A stretch of 64,000 bases of DNA from Lewinellaceae bacterium. GTDB lineage: Bacteria > Bacteroidota > Bacteroidia > Chitinophagales > Saprospiraceae. Position 1 is the first letter of the stretch, and each line of letters starts with the position of its first letter. Both the position numbers and the translations under genes were made by a program. The notes under the pieces are model-generated. The model was given only the letters and a program-made list of their open reading frames with translations. It ran no database searches and had not been told where the DNA came from. Below, piece after piece: positions 17,707-26,768 of the stretch. The stretch lies in the NCBI GenBank assembly GCA_020636095.1, contig JACJYN010000005.1, forward strand, positions 248,001 to 312,000, in the 5' to 3' direction.

Positions 17707-17743
17707 ACTTATGTGGATTGTTTCATTTATAAAAGGCTACTTA

Positions 17744-18349
17744 TTATCGCATTTTCGGCCGCCGCCGTTTGCCGCCCGGCCGCATAGCGCCGCCTTTGCC
17801 GCCCATCTGGGTATGCTTTGCCTGTCCGCGGTTGGAGAAGGCCTTTTCAAACTGTTTGAATTGTTCCTTGACGTTGGGTTCGGTGATCTTGCACTGCTTG
17901 GCATTGCGGTAATGCAATTCAGCCTGCTTCCACTTGCCCTTGGAGGCGGCGATATTCGCCAGTTGGAGTTGAAGCATGGCCTTTTCATTGTCGGTCGGCA
18001 CGTCTACCTCTTCCGCCTTGCGCAGCCACATCTCCCCTTCTTCTATATCCTTGCGCGCCAGGGCAATAGAGCCTTTGATCATATAATAGTAGGCCCGGTT
18101 GGTGGCGTACAGCCATTTGGGGTTGAGCGTGAGGTTCAGCCGTTTCTCCGATCCGTCAAAATCGGTGTTCTGCATCAACACGGCCGCTGACTGAACAGTG
18201 CCCAGTAGAATATAGGTCAACAGCATAACAATGCCCAACAGCACGAACCAGATGCCGTACCAGACTCCAAAGGCAACCCACAAGGCCGTGCCTCCGATCA
18301 ATCCAACGGCAATGAGTGCAAATTTCAGGTAAATATTAATGGTGAACAT
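17744..18349 (-). CDS. Membrane protein with TPR-like helices and basic tail
   Basis: 201 residues from the ATG at 18349. A longer reading from a TTG at 18373 is unlikely because that codon overlaps a promoter box. Two membrane segments occupy about residues 8-55 (FALIAVGLIGGTALWVAFGV and a following IWFVLLGIVMLLTYILLG). A helical, tetratricopeptide-like region follows, with YYYMIKGSIALARKDIEEGE and NIAASKGKWKQAELHYRNA spaced about 35 residues apart. The last 20 residues are Gly-, Arg- and Lys-rich. It probably sits in the inner membrane with the TPR part in the cytoplasm. I do not recognise a named family and cannot assign a function. Confidence 0.75.
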   Translation of the reverse strand: MFTINIYLKFALIAVGLIGGTALWVAFGVWYGIWFVLLGIVMLLTYILLGTVQSAAVLMQNTDFDGSEKRLNLTLNPKWLYATNRAYYYMIKGSIALARKDIEEGEMWLRKAEEVDVPTDNEKAMLQLQLANIAASKGKWKQAELHYRNAKQCKITEPNVKEQFKQFEKAFSNRGQAKHTQMGGKGGAMRPGGKRRRPKMR

Positions 18350-18370
18350 ATGGATGCTCTTGTTTTTTTG

Positions 18371-18378
18371 CAAAGGTA
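18371..18378 (-). promoter_or_regulatory. -7 promoter box of the 17744-18349 gene
   Basis: On the minus strand this reads TACCTTTG, an exact TAnnTTTG box. It places the transcription start near 18364 and supports the ATG at 18349 over the TTG at 18373. Confidence 0.65.
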
Positions 18379-18410
18379 ATGAATTGTTTTGGAATCCAAT
18401 CGTACATCCC

Positions 18411-19856
18411 TTACAACTCCCTCACCTTCTGCCTCAGCCACCCTTTGTTCGCAATGGCCTCTGCTTGTGAGATTTCCTGTTCGAGCTGCTCGAGTTGTTG
18501 TCGGAGCTGTCGGTTATGGGTGATGGCCAGTTGCAGGCGGAGGGTATTCAGCTTACCGGCGATCTTAAGAAAACCGGCATTGGACTGCTTTTGATAATCG
18601 GACAACTGGCGGTTGCGGCGGATGTATTTGCGGGAGGCTTCCAGCAGGGAAAAGAAGGGCTCCGTCTCTTCCAGTTCGTAGTAGCTTTTCAGTTGGATGA
18701 TCTTAGCCGACAGGTGGTAGAAAGCGTCGGAAAATTCTACATCCTGAAGGGATTGCAGGGCCTGGTGGTAATTTTTTCGCTCGAACTCCAGGGCGGCCAG
18801 GTTGTAGGTGTAGACATTGTCGCGCACTTCCGGGGCCAGGTTGGCCTTATAGGTGTGAATGAACTGTTCGGTCCATTCGAAATCCTGGAGGCGGATACCG
18901 GCGGTCACGATGTTGATATAGGTCCATTGGGTGAGGTAACCGTTGCGGAGGAGCAGTTCGCGGCTCAGCATTTCCTTGTAGAGGTCCAGGATTTGTTCGT
19001 AGTATTGGGTTTGTCCCGAGTTGACTTTCTTAACGGAGAAGTTTTGTACGTAATCGTACAAGTCGTTCAATTCTTCCCGGGGAAAGACGTGGGGGTTGTG
19101 ATAGAGCAGGCGGCGGGCCTCCCGGTAGTGGTGGCCTTCTTCGCTCTGCAGCATCAGCAAGGTTTGGTGATAGGCCTGTAACGCAGGTTCCTGCCGGAGC
19201 CAATCGGGCGCCTCTTCGAAGGCCCGGAGCAGGGTATCGATAAAGTGGCATTGGTAGCCCGCCTTGATGGCCTTATTGCGGTTAGCCATATCGCAGGCGG
19301 TTCGTAGCTTATTACAAAAATAGTAAAGGTCCAGGGCGTCGTTCATTTCCTGCAGGTATTCATTGTACGCTCTTTCTTCGTGGAGCAGGGCATGGCGGTC
19401 CATCTGGCTGGCCAGCAATTGGCGGTGATAGTAATAAGCGTAACTGCGGCCTTCCTTTTGTTCCAGCAACTGCCCATAGCGGCGGGCATTTTGGGGAATG
19501 TGCCGCTCCATCCGCCGCTGGAGGAATGCTTTCATCAGATAGGATCGCTTGATCGGTTCGTCCTGCTCCAGGGCCTGCTGGGTAAAGAATTCATAGAGCA
19601 ATTGGAGCGTATCGGAGATTACATTGTTCAGCCTCAGTTCGTGATAGGGTGCTGCGGCGCCAAACACGGCGGGGAAGGTATGGGCCTTTTCCAGCGCCGA
19701 ATCCTGAAAATCAGGGGCATATCGGAGGATGTAGTCCGTTAGCCGCCGTACCTTGCGGTTTTTGTTGAAAAAGGGGGAGTAAACCAGCTCCCGGAACTTT
19801 GTCCGTTCCCGGGCACTGAGGGGCCGAAGGGCGTCGAGTAACTTCGAGTTGATCAT
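18411..19856 (-). CDS. Uncharacterised helical protein
   Basis: 481 residues from the ATG at 19856 (MINSKLLDALRPLSARERTKF); the open frame extends 25 codons further upstream but that part is AT-rich and poor in protein-like sequence. There is no signal peptide or membrane segment. The whole length looks alpha-helical, with repeated aromatic/Leu spacings suggesting an alpha-solenoid (for example LAALEFERKNYHQALQSL near residue 360) and a final coiled-coil-like stretch RQLRQQLEQLEQEISQAEAIA. I recognise no family or catalytic motif. It probably serves as a scaffold or interaction protein; this is inference only. It is divergent from the gene at 20081. Confidence 0.75.
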   Translation of the reverse strand: MINSKLLDALRPLSARERTKFRELVYSPFFNKNRKVRRLTDYILRYAPDFQDSALEKAHTFPAVFGAAAPYHELRLNNVISDTLQLLYEFFTQQALEQDEPIKRSYLMKAFLQRRMERHIPQNARRYGQLLEQKEGRSYAYYYHRQLLASQMDRHALLHEERAYNEYLQEMNDALDLYYFCNKLRTACDMANRNKAIKAGYQCHFIDTLLRAFEEAPDWLRQEPALQAYHQTLLMLQSEEGHHYREARRLLYHNPHVFPREELNDLYDYVQNFSVKKVNSGQTQYYEQILDLYKEMLSRELLLRNGYLTQWTYINIVTAGIRLQDFEWTEQFIHTYKANLAPEVRDNVYTYNLAALEFERKNYHQALQSLQDVEFSDAFYHLSAKIIQLKSYYELEETEPFFSLLEASRKYIRRNRQLSDYQKQSNAGFLKIAGKLNTLRLQLAITHNRQLRQQLEQLEQEISQAEAIANKGWLRQKVREL

Positions 19857-20024
19857 GGGTGATTGTTTTCTGGAAATAAATAACGGATTTTTTAATGTAC
19901 TAAGAAGAAAAAATCTATAAAAAAAACACAACGCTCCTTTTTTTAGTCATTTTACGGTGATTATCGATTGTAGGAAAATCTATAACTGGGAAATAATGTA
20001 CTTTCTCTCAAGAGGAGGAAGCGA

Positions 20025-20032
20025 TACTTTTG
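20025..20032 (+). promoter_or_regulatory. -7 promoter box of the 20081 gene
   Basis: TACTTTTG is an exact TAnnTTTG box, 48 bases before the ATG at 20081, giving a leader of about 40 bases. Confidence 0.65.
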
Positions 20033-20080
20033 TAGTGTCCAAATTATAATTCCATCAACAGATTTAAAATCACAGCTTAT

Positions 20081-23000
20081 ATGAAACAAATTTTTCTAAC
20101 TCTATTCGTATGCTTTCACCTCTCTCAGCTCCTGGCCCAGTCCTCCTGCTTCTCTATGTATATCTCTACCGAGGCGGCTACACCCGGGCAGATGGCCTGC
20201 CTGGATGTGAAGGCGGAGGGCATAGACAACTTACTCGGTTTCCAGTACACCCTGCGCTGGGACCCGTCGGCCCTTCAATTCGGCCACCTGGAGAACTTCA
20301 ACTTGCCGGGGCTCAATGCCTCTTCCTTCAACACGCAGCCCGCTGCTGTTGACAACGGACGGCTATTGGTTTCCTGGTTCGACGGCACGCTCAGCGGGGT
20401 GGATGTCTCCGGGGGGCAGGTGGTTTATTCCATTTGCTTCGAAGTACTGGATGCTCCGGCAGCCCTGCATTCGGTGTATTTTAACGGAGACCCTACCCCC
20501 ATTGAGTTCAGCAATGCCAACACAGAACTCATCACCAATTATGCCCTGATCAATGGCGGAGCTTACACCGGTGCGGGTTCAGCGCCGGCCATCACCTCTG
20601 CCTGTGCGCTGCCGCCGGATTGCCAGGGGGGCGAAGGGTCTATTGAGATTACAACCAGCGGCGGCCAGCCGGGCTATGCCTTCGACTGGAGAAAAGGCGG
20701 CGTTACGGTTTCCACCAATGAAGGCCTGGCCGGCGATATCGGCGGGCGATACAGCCTGCAGGTTACCGATCAGCAAGGATTGCAAGCTTCCGCCCTTTTT
20801 TCCCTGGCGCCGGAGGGGTTGCCCTTCATCAACCATTGGGAAGTGGCCGACGCCAGTTGCAACTCGGCCAGTGATGGCAGCCTTTCCGTTTCTATCCCTG
20901 GCGGGGTGGGCAATGCCAACCTGTTATGGAGTACCGGCGCTACTACCAACTATGCCATCAATCTTGCCCCGGGCACTTACACCCTGGAGGTATCGAACGA
21001 TACCGGTTGTTCGTATCAGGAATTTTACACGGTGGGGATAGCCGACGAGCCTGGATGGGACGCTTACTATACCTACGAATGCTCGGGGGTTACCGCTGAT
21101 GTGGCCTGCACGATCGCCTCCGGCGGCACGGCCCCTTTTACCTTCAGCTGGAACACCGGACAGGTAGACACCAACCCCCAGTCCAGCACCCTTAGCGGAG
21201 TACCCGGCACCGGCGATTACTCGGTGTCCATTACCGACGCCGCCGGCTGCACGCAGGTGGTAGATACCCTTCAGCTGGACTGTGGACAGGCAGGCCAGTT
21301 GGTAACGGCCTACGCATATGATTGCCAGTTTTTCGGAGATGGGTCAACCCTGGGTGATATCAACCTGACGGTTTGGGCCGGCGGTACGCCGCCCTATACC
21401 TTCGAGTGGAGCAACGGAGAGGTAGATGTTGATTCGCTCCTGAGTGTGAACGATGGGCTAGCCAACGGAATCTACACTGTTACCATTACCGACGCGAATG
21501 GCCAGGTGTATTATCCCGATCCTACTGTTCTTGATTGTGAACCAGCGCCTCAGGATTTTATAGTGGGCTCCACCTACGAGTGTACCTATTTCCCCGCTGA
21601 AGATTCGGTGAGTATTGACCTCTCTGCCCTGGTATGGTCTGGCCCGGCGCCGCCCTACACCTTTAGCTGGAGTACCGGCGAAGTAGAAACGGATACCCTT
21701 TCATCCACGATTACTGTTTCGGCTACCGGCGTTTACAGCGTTACCATTACCGACGCAGCGGGCAATATGCACATAGAGCCGGTCAACGTCTCCAATTGTG
21801 GGCTGGGCGGTGGCCTGCTGGCCATCGGAGAAACGTCGGTTCTGGCCGGGGAAATGGTTTGTGTCGATGTAACCGCCGCTCAGTTTCAGGATCTGGATTC
21901 CCTGCTGCTGGCCATTCAGTGGAACCCGGATTATATGACGCTGGACAACGTGCAGCCCGGCCTGATCGCCACCGGCTTTGACCTGTCGGCAACCACCGCC
22001 GGTATCTTCCAATTGAACTGGGGCAGCGGAGGGCAGCCGGTGAGTACTTCCGGACAGGACGTTCTCTTCCAGTTGTGTTTTCAGGTGCTGGCCCCTGCCG
22101 GGCAAAGCATTCCGATCTATTTCTATACCAGCGTACAAGCTCCGGAAGCTTATGGCAGCAACGGCCAGGCCATTGCTTTTGACTGGCAAAGCGGAGCCAT
22201 TCTGGTGGAGGACGATACGCCCGGAAATGCCGTCCAACTCAATGTGGAGAGTGCCTATTTGGATACAGAAACATCGGCTTGCCTGGCTATCACGGCCGCC
22301 AATTTTACAGATATTTTGGGTGTTCAGTTCACGGTGCGCTGGGATGCGGACAGCCTGCAGTTCGACTCCCTGGTGTATGGCGCCCTGCCCGGCCTGACTT
22401 CCGCTAATTTCAACCTGGACAATACCGGCAACGGCTTCCTGCAGCTTTCCTGGTTGGCCAATTCTTTGCAACCTACCACCCTGTCCGACGGGGCGAGCTT
22501 GTTCAGCCTCTGTTTTACGACGGCCGCCACGCCGGGGGCCAGTACGGTTGCGATCTCTTCGGTACCAACCCCGGTTGAGGTTACCGATGGCAATACGGTC
22601 CTGCCGGTTGCCATCACCAACGGTACGGTAGTCACCCTGCAACCGGAAGTGTGGCCCGGCGATACAGATGCAGATGAAAATGTCAATCACTTCGACCTGC
22701 TCAATATCGGCCTGGCCTACGGCGCTGCCGGCCCCCCGCGGCCCAATGCCAGCATAGGCTGGATTCAACAGCCGGCCACCGATTGGCAGCAAACTACCCC
22801 GCTCTCTCTGATAGATTACAAACACATCGATACCGACGGCAATGGCCTGGTCGACGCCGCCGATACACTGGCCATCGTGCAGAACTGGGGGCTGGAAGCC
22901 GAAGGGGAAGGCGCCCCGCCGGCGGACATGGAGTTCGCCCGACAGCTCAGCACTGTGCTGTACGTTAAGCCCGATACGGTTACGCTGGGCCAACCCGCCG

Positions 23001-23656
23001 TTTTCGACGTCATCCTGGGTGATGCATCGGCGCCGGCAGAGGACATATACGGCCTGGCTTTTACCATCGTCTATGATACCGCGGCGGTAGAGCCCGGTAG
23101 CGTTTCCATGACTTTCGGCAACTCCTGGATAGGCCAGCAATCTCTGGACCTGCTCGCCTTGAGCCGGGACCACTATAACAGCGGCCGCGTCGATGTTGCC
23201 CTCACTCGTACTGATGGACTGAATGTGTCGGGGCAGGGCGCTATCGCTCAGTTGCACATCACCATTCAGGATGTGATCTTCCTGCGGCGATCAGAGTACG
23301 AAATGATGCTGGATATTGAAAATATTCGCCTGATCAATAGCGCTGAGGAATGGGCGGAGGTTGTCAGCCAACCTTCGACTATTTCTATCGGCGGTACGGT
23401 GAGTTCAACGGGCCATAACGCTGCGGACGCCACCCTGCAGGTTTACCCGGTGCCGGCGAACGGACGGGTCTTCATCCATAGCCCTCAATATCCTGTGCAA
23501 CAGGCAGAAATATTGAGCATGGACGGGCGCAGCCTGCTCATCCGGAAAAATACGCCCGAACTATCCGTCGACGAACTGCCCGCCGGGCCTTACTTCCTTC
23601 GGATATGGACAGCAGGGGGAGTGAGTGTGCGGAGGATTATGGTGGTGAGGGAGTAG
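20081..23656 (+). CDS. Multi-cohesin, dockerin-like secreted protein with T9SS type A sorting domain
   Basis: 1191 residues with a signal peptide (MKQIFLTLFVCFHLSQLLAQ). Modules in order, positions approximate: cohesin-like 1 (22-165; MACLDVKAEGIDNLLGFQYT, LRWDPSALQFG); SprB-like repeats (170-570) with GG.PPYTFSWSTGEV patterns; cohesin-like 2 (590-715; MVCVDVTAAQFQDLDSLLLA); cohesin-like 3 (725-855; SACLAITAANFTDILGVQFT); a dockerin-type pair of calcium-loop candidates at about 862 (GDTDADENVNHFDLLNIG) and 918 (DTDGNGLVDAADTLAIVQ); a fourth cohesin-like module (960-1110), homologous to the gene cut at the left window edge; and a type A T9SS sorting domain from LQVYPVPANGRVF. Likely displayed on the cell surface. 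Carrying cohesin-like and dockerin-like modules in one chain could allow self- or cross-assembly; this is inference. Confidence 0.85.
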   Translation: MKQIFLTLFVCFHLSQLLAQSSCFSMYISTEAATPGQMACLDVKAEGIDNLLGFQYTLRWDPSALQFGHLENFNLPGLNASSFNTQPAAVDNGRLLVSWFDGTLSGVDVSGGQVVYSICFEVLDAPAALHSVYFNGDPTPIEFSNANTELITNYALINGGAYTGAGSAPAITSACALPPDCQGGEGSIEITTSGGQPGYAFDWRKGGVTVSTNEGLAGDIGGRYSLQVTDQQGLQASALFSLAPEGLPFINHWEVADASCNSASDGSLSVSIPGGVGNANLLWSTGATTNYAINLAPGTYTLEVSNDTGCSYQEFYTVGIADEPGWDAYYTYECSGVTADVACTIASGGTAPFTFSWNTGQVDTNPQSSTLSGVPGTGDYSVSITDAAGCTQVVDTLQLDCGQAGQLVTAYAYDCQFFGDGSTLGDINLTVWAGGTPPYTFEWSNGEVDVDSLLSVNDGLANGIYTVTITDANGQVYYPDPTVLDCEPAPQDFIVGSTYECTYFPAEDSVSIDLSALVWSGPAPPYTFSWSTGEVETDTLSSTITVSATGVYSVTITDAAGNMHIEPVNVSNCGLGGGLLAIGETSVLAGEMVCVDVTAAQFQDLDSLLLAIQWNPDYMTLDNVQPGLIATGFDLSATTAGIFQLNWGSGGQPVSTSGQDVLFQLCFQVLAPAGQSIPIYFYTSVQAPEAYGSNGQAIAFDWQSGAILVEDDTPGNAVQLNVESAYLDTETSACLAITAANFTDILGVQFTVRWDADSLQFDSLVYGALPGLTSANFNLDNTGNGFLQLSWLANSLQPTTLSDGASLFSLCFTTAATPGASTVAISSVPTPVEVTDGNTVLPVAITNGTVVTLQPEVWPGDTDADENVNHFDLLNIGLAYGAAGPPRPNASIGWIQQPATDWQQTTPLSLIDYKHIDTDGNGLVDAADTLAIVQNWGLEAEGEGAPPADMEFARQLSTVLYVKPDTVTLGQPAVFDVILGDASAPAEDIYGLAFTIVYDTAAVEPGSVSMTFGNSWIGQQSLDLLALSRDHYNSGRVDVALTRTDGLNVSGQGAIAQLHITIQDVIFLRRSEYEMMLDIENIRLINSAEEWAEVVSQPSTISIGGTVSSTGHNAADATLQVYPVPANGRVFIHSPQYPVQQAEILSMDGRSLLIRKNTPELSVDELPAGPYFLRIWTAGGVSVRRIMVVRE

Positions 23657-23852
23657 GGGGAGTGTCAGTGTATTAGTGTGCAGTGTAGGGATAGTTCAAA
23701 TTTCTGTGTCTTCTGAAAAACGCTCCTTGATTTCCCGGAACTTGCGAACAGCGAATTCCGAACACTCCCGCAGTGTATCGGTGTAGTTGAACGCCCGAAT
23801 TCACTTTTTTCCACCTTCTTACTTTAACGAAGGTTCATAAAAAGAAAAAAAC

Positions 23853-24434
23853 ATGAAAAAGATAATTCTCTTTTTGGCATCCTTTTTGGCCGTTTCGATG
23901 GCCATGGCCCAGTCGGCCTCCATTTCCGGAACCATTTTAAGGCCGGACGGCGCAGTGGTGACGGGTATAACCGTAAAACTGCTGAATGCCCAGGGCCAGT
24001 TGGTGGCCAGCACCGGTGTATTCGGTAACGGGTTGTACCAATTTGCCAACATCCCTACCGGGCAGGAGTACACTCTGGTTCCGGAACTACAGGGGCAGGC
24101 CCTGCTCGACGTTTCAACCCTGGATATCGTCCTGGGGGCTCAGCACATACTGGGGATTATTCAACTGGATTCCCCCTTTAAGGTACTGGCCGGTGACGTC
24201 AACCAGTCGAACAGCCTGACGACGCTCGACCTGGCGCTGATCCGGCAGATGGTCCTGGGTATCACTACTGATTTTCCCGCTAACTGGCGGTTTTTCCGGA
24301 CAGATACTCAGTTTATTAACGACAACAACCCCTGGCAAGGCCTTTCCGGTGGCGACGACGGTTCCTTTCTTCTGGAAGAGGACATTACCGGCCTGGATTT
24401 CTACGCCGTCAAGGTGGGGGATCTGAGCTGGTGA
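23853..24434 (+). CDS. Small secreted protein with carboxypeptidase-regulatory-like and dockerin-like parts
   Basis: 193 residues. A signal peptide (MKKIILFLASFLAVSMAMAQ) is followed by a beta-sandwich resembling carboxypeptidase regulatory/SdrD B-like modules (SISGTILRPDGAVVTGITVKL, GLYQFANIPTGQEYTL, residues 23-100). A dockerin type I-like segment follows at about 110-193: GDVNQSNSLTTLDLALIRQM has the spacing of a calcium loop and helix, and the chain ends FYAVKVGDLSW, as seen at the second dockerin half. There is no T9SS sorting domain, so it would be periplasmic or carried by a partner. It lies 196 bases after the multi-cohesin gene, which makes a cohesin-dockerin partnership plausible but unproven. 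The A-rich stretch before the ATG fits Bacteroidota start sites. Confidence 0.8.
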   Translation: MKKIILFLASFLAVSMAMAQSASISGTILRPDGAVVTGITVKLLNAQGQLVASTGVFGNGLYQFANIPTGQEYTLVPELQGQALLDVSTLDIVLGAQHILGIIQLDSPFKVLAGDVNQSNSLTTLDLALIRQMVLGITTDFPANWRFFRTDTQFINDNNPWQGLSGGDDGSFLLEEDITGLDFYAVKVGDLSW

Positions 24435-24550
24435 TTGGCCGGATGGAAAGCCGTGGATAAGAGCGGTGCACCCTAAACGGTAAAATAACGTTAGGTTTGA
24501 GCATAAAGTGTTGGATTCCAGTTTTCTATCCGGAATTTTGCCCGAAATTG

Positions 24551-24654
24551 TGTACGGTGTACGGTGTACGGGGCTGGACAGGAACCTGAAAGTGTACGAT
24601 GTACGATTGGGCTGGCGTCGTACACCGTACACCCTATACATCGTACACTTGCCG
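24551..24654. repeat. TGTACGG/TGTACGA heptamer repeat in inverted arrangement
   Basis: GTGTACGGTGTACGGTGTACGG (three 7-base steps, from 24551) and GTGTACGATGTACGA near 24593 face inverted copies CGTACACCGTACACC and CATCGTACAC at 24619-24652. The whole is a long imperfect palindrome in the 372-base gap between the dockerin-like gene and metK. A related piece lies at 63425-63470. Confidence 0.7.
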
Positions 24655-24727
24655 GCCAGGGAACCAGCTATCAGGCTAAAAGTCAACCACCAGAGTTCAA
24701 ACCTCACGGTAAAATAGAAACTATTGA

Positions 24728-24761
24728 AGTGGCGCTCTGAGTACAACTCATGAGCGCCACT
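24728..24761. terminator. Hairpin between convergent genes, near the end of metK
   Basis: AGTGGCGCTC pairs perfectly with GAGCGCCACT, with an inner TGAGT/ACTCA stem. It lies between the convergent dockerin-like gene and metK and could end transcription from both sides, although the T-runs are weak. Confidence 0.5.
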
Positions 24762-24806
24762 TTACATTCTCCTAAACTCGGGGGAGATGTCCGAAGGACA
24801 GAGGGG

Positions 24807-26060
24807 CTACAACCCAAACGCCCCCTTCACCTTCTCCACGTAATCCAGTTTTTCCCAGGTGAAAGTTTCCACCTCTATTTCTTTCACATTGCCGGAGCCA
24901 TCGACGAAACGTACCGTCTTGATTTCCGGTTTGCGGCCCATGTGGCCGTAGGCGGCCGTATCGCTATAGATAGGCATGCGCAGCTTCAGCCGCTGCTCGA
25001 TGGCGTAGGGGCGCATGTCGAAAATCTCGCGAATTTTATTGGCGATTTCCCCGTCCGACATTTTTACTTTGGCAGTGCCGTAGGTATTGACGTAGATATT
25101 GGTCGGAGCGGCTACGCCGATGGCGTAAGAAACCTGTACGAGCACCTCGTCGCAGACGCCGGCGGCGGTGAGGTTCTTGGCGATATGGCGTGTGGCGTAG
25201 GCAGCCGAGCGGTCAACCTTGGAGGGGTCTTTGCCGGAGAAGGCGCCGCCGCCGTGAGCGCCCTTGCCGCCATACGTATCGACGATGATCTTACGGCCGG
25301 TCAGCCCGGTATCCCCGTGCGGGCCGCCGATGACGAACTTGCCGGTGGGGTTGATGTGATAGGTAATATCCTGGGCGAACAGTTTTTGCCACTCTGCCCG
25401 CAGTTGCTTCTGAACGCGCGGGAGGACGATCTTGATCACATCCTGGCGGATGGTGGCCAGCATCTCCTCATCCGTGGAGAAATCATCGTGCTGGGTAGAG
25501 ACGACAATGCTGTCGATGCGCTGCGGGATATTGTCGTCCGAATATTCGATCGTTACCTGAGACTTGGAGTCGGGGCGCAGGTAAGTCATCTCTTTGCCTT
25601 CTTTGCGAATGGCGGCCAGTTCCTGCAGAATCTTATGCGCGATATCCAGCGCCAGCGGCATATAGCTGTCGGTCTCATTGGTAGCGTAGCCAAACATCAT
25701 ACCCTGGTCGCCGGCGCCTTGTTCTTCCGGCTTGGCGCGCTCCACCCCCTGGTTGATATCCGGGGACTGTTCGTGGATAGCGGAAAGGATGCCACAGGAA
25801 TTGGCTTCAAACATGTAAGCGGACTTGGTGTAGCCGATGCGCTTGATCACATTGCGGGCGATTTGCTGGACGTCGAGGTAAACGGCGGATTTGACCTCGC
25901 CGGCCAGGACGACCTGCCCGGTGGTGACCAGCGTTTCACAGGCTACCTTGGAGCTGGGGTCAAAAGCGAGGAAGTGGTCGACCAGCGAATCGCTGATCTG
26001 ATCGGCAACTTTATCGGGGTGTCCTTCAGAGACAGATTCAGAAGTGAAAAGATATGGCAT
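24807..26060 (-). CDS. metK: S-adenosylmethionine synthetase (methionine adenosyltransferase)
   Basis: 417 residues, normal length for Bacteroidota enzymes. It makes S-adenosylmethionine from methionine and ATP in the cytoplasm. The N-terminus MPYLFTSESVSEGHPDKVADQISD has the conserved GHPDK motif, residues near 105 give GAGDQGMMFGYA, and GGGAFSGKDPSKVDRSAAY is the phosphate-binding P-loop-like segment near 270. The C-terminal extension (after DMRPYAIEQRLKL) with EVETFTWEKLDYVEKV is common in this phylum. It has its own promoter box at 26125-26132 and follows trpS and the FAH-family gene on the same strand. Confidence 0.97.
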   Translation of the reverse strand: MPYLFTSESVSEGHPDKVADQISDSLVDHFLAFDPSSKVACETLVTTGQVVLAGEVKSAVYLDVQQIARNVIKRIGYTKSAYMFEANSCGILSAIHEQSPDINQGVERAKPEEQGAGDQGMMFGYATNETDSYMPLALDIAHKILQELAAIRKEGKEMTYLRPDSKSQVTIEYSDDNIPQRIDSIVVSTQHDDFSTDEEMLATIRQDVIKIVLPRVQKQLRAEWQKLFAQDITYHINPTGKFVIGGPHGDTGLTGRKIIVDTYGGKGAHGGGAFSGKDPSKVDRSAAYATRHIAKNLTAAGVCDEVLVQVSYAIGVAAPTNIYVNTYGTAKVKMSDGEIANKIREIFDMRPYAIEQRLKLRMPIYSDTAAYGHMGRKPEIKTVRFVDGSGNVKEIEVETFTWEKLDYVEKVKGAFGL

Positions 26061-26124
26061 TGGAATAGTCGGTTGTTATGGTTAATCAACTGGCCGGCTT
26101 GTTCGAATCCGGCAAAAATCGCTG

Positions 26125-26132
26125 CAAAAATA
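26125..26132 (-). promoter_or_regulatory. -7 promoter box of metK
   Basis: On the minus strand this reads TATTTTTG, an exact TAnnTTTG box, 65 bases before the metK ATG. The leader of about 57 bases contains one short GCCGG/CCGGC hairpin but no recognisable SAM riboswitch. Confidence 0.65.
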
Positions 26133-26147
26133 GAAATTGTTTTGGAA

Positions 26148-26768
26148 CTATTTCACCTGGCAACTGAACAGTTGCCGGATCTCTGTTCTGGTATGGATGA
26201 ATCCCTCCAGTTTATCGCCTACCTGCACGGGCCCGACTCCAGCCGGCGTACCAGTGAAAATAAGGTCGCCCATCTGCAGTTTGAAGAATTGGGAAACGTA
26301 AACGATGATGTCTTCAAAAGAAAAGATCATGTCTTTGGTATTGCCGTGCTGTACGGTTGCTCCGTTCTTCTTTAGCTCAAATTCTATGGCGGAATGGTTG
26401 AGCTGGCCAATGGCTATGAATTTACCCAGCACGGCAGAGCCGTCGAAGCCCTTGGCGATTTCCCAGGGTTGTCCTTTTTCTTTGCACTCCTGTTGCAGGT
26501 CGCGGGCGGTAAAATCGATGCCCAGCGATACTTCCCTGTAGTAGTCATTGGCAAATTCCGGCTGCACGTGGCGGCCGTTCTTAGCCACCTTCAGCACTAC
26601 TTCCAACTCGTAGTGCAGGTCTTTGGTGAATTCCGGGTAATACAGGGGCTTGTTGTTCACGAGCAGAGCAGAAGGCGGCTTCATGAAGACCACCGGTTTG
26701 GAGGGGACGGGGTTGTTCAGCTCTTTGGCGTGTTCGGCGTAGTTGCGCCCGATGCAGATGATTTTCAT
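26148..26768 (-). CDS. Fumarylacetoacetate hydrolase (FAH) family protein
   Basis: 206 residues, the short single-domain form of the family, which includes acylpyruvases and oxaloacetate decarboxylases. The metal-binding acids can be placed in HYELEVVLKV (Glu pair near residue 54) and LGIDFTARDLQ (Asp near residue 88). A C-terminal LIFTGTPAGVGPVQVGD is the family signature. Probable reaction: metal-dependent cleavage or decarboxylation of a small oxoacid, most likely acylpyruvate or oxaloacetate; the precise substrate is not shown. The ATG overlaps the stop codon of trpS by 4 bases, so the two are likely translated from one mRNA. Confidence 0.88.
   Translation of the reverse strand: MKIICIGRNYAEHAKELNNPVPSKPVVFMKPPSALLVNNKPLYYPEFTKDLHYELEVVLKVAKNGRHVQPEFANDYYREVSLGIDFTARDLQQECKEKGQPWEIAKGFDGSAVLGKFIAIGQLNHSAIEFELKKNGATVQHGNTKDMIFSFEDIIVYVSQFFKLQMGDLIFTGTPAGVGPVQVGDKLEGFIHTRTEIRQLFSCQVK

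Noticed and set aside
21701..23257. 518-codon minus-strand open frame inside the cohesin gene
   Set aside because: Shadow of the plus-strand gene, which has a signal peptide, ordered domains and a sorting domain.
26061..26124. SAM riboswitch before metK
   Set aside because: The leader is about 57 bases with only one small hairpin, and no known SAM aptamer core can be recognised.
24750..26375. 541-codon plus-strand open frame opposite metK
   Set aside because: Antisense shadow of metK and the FAH-family gene caused by high GC at third codon positions; no family resemblance.
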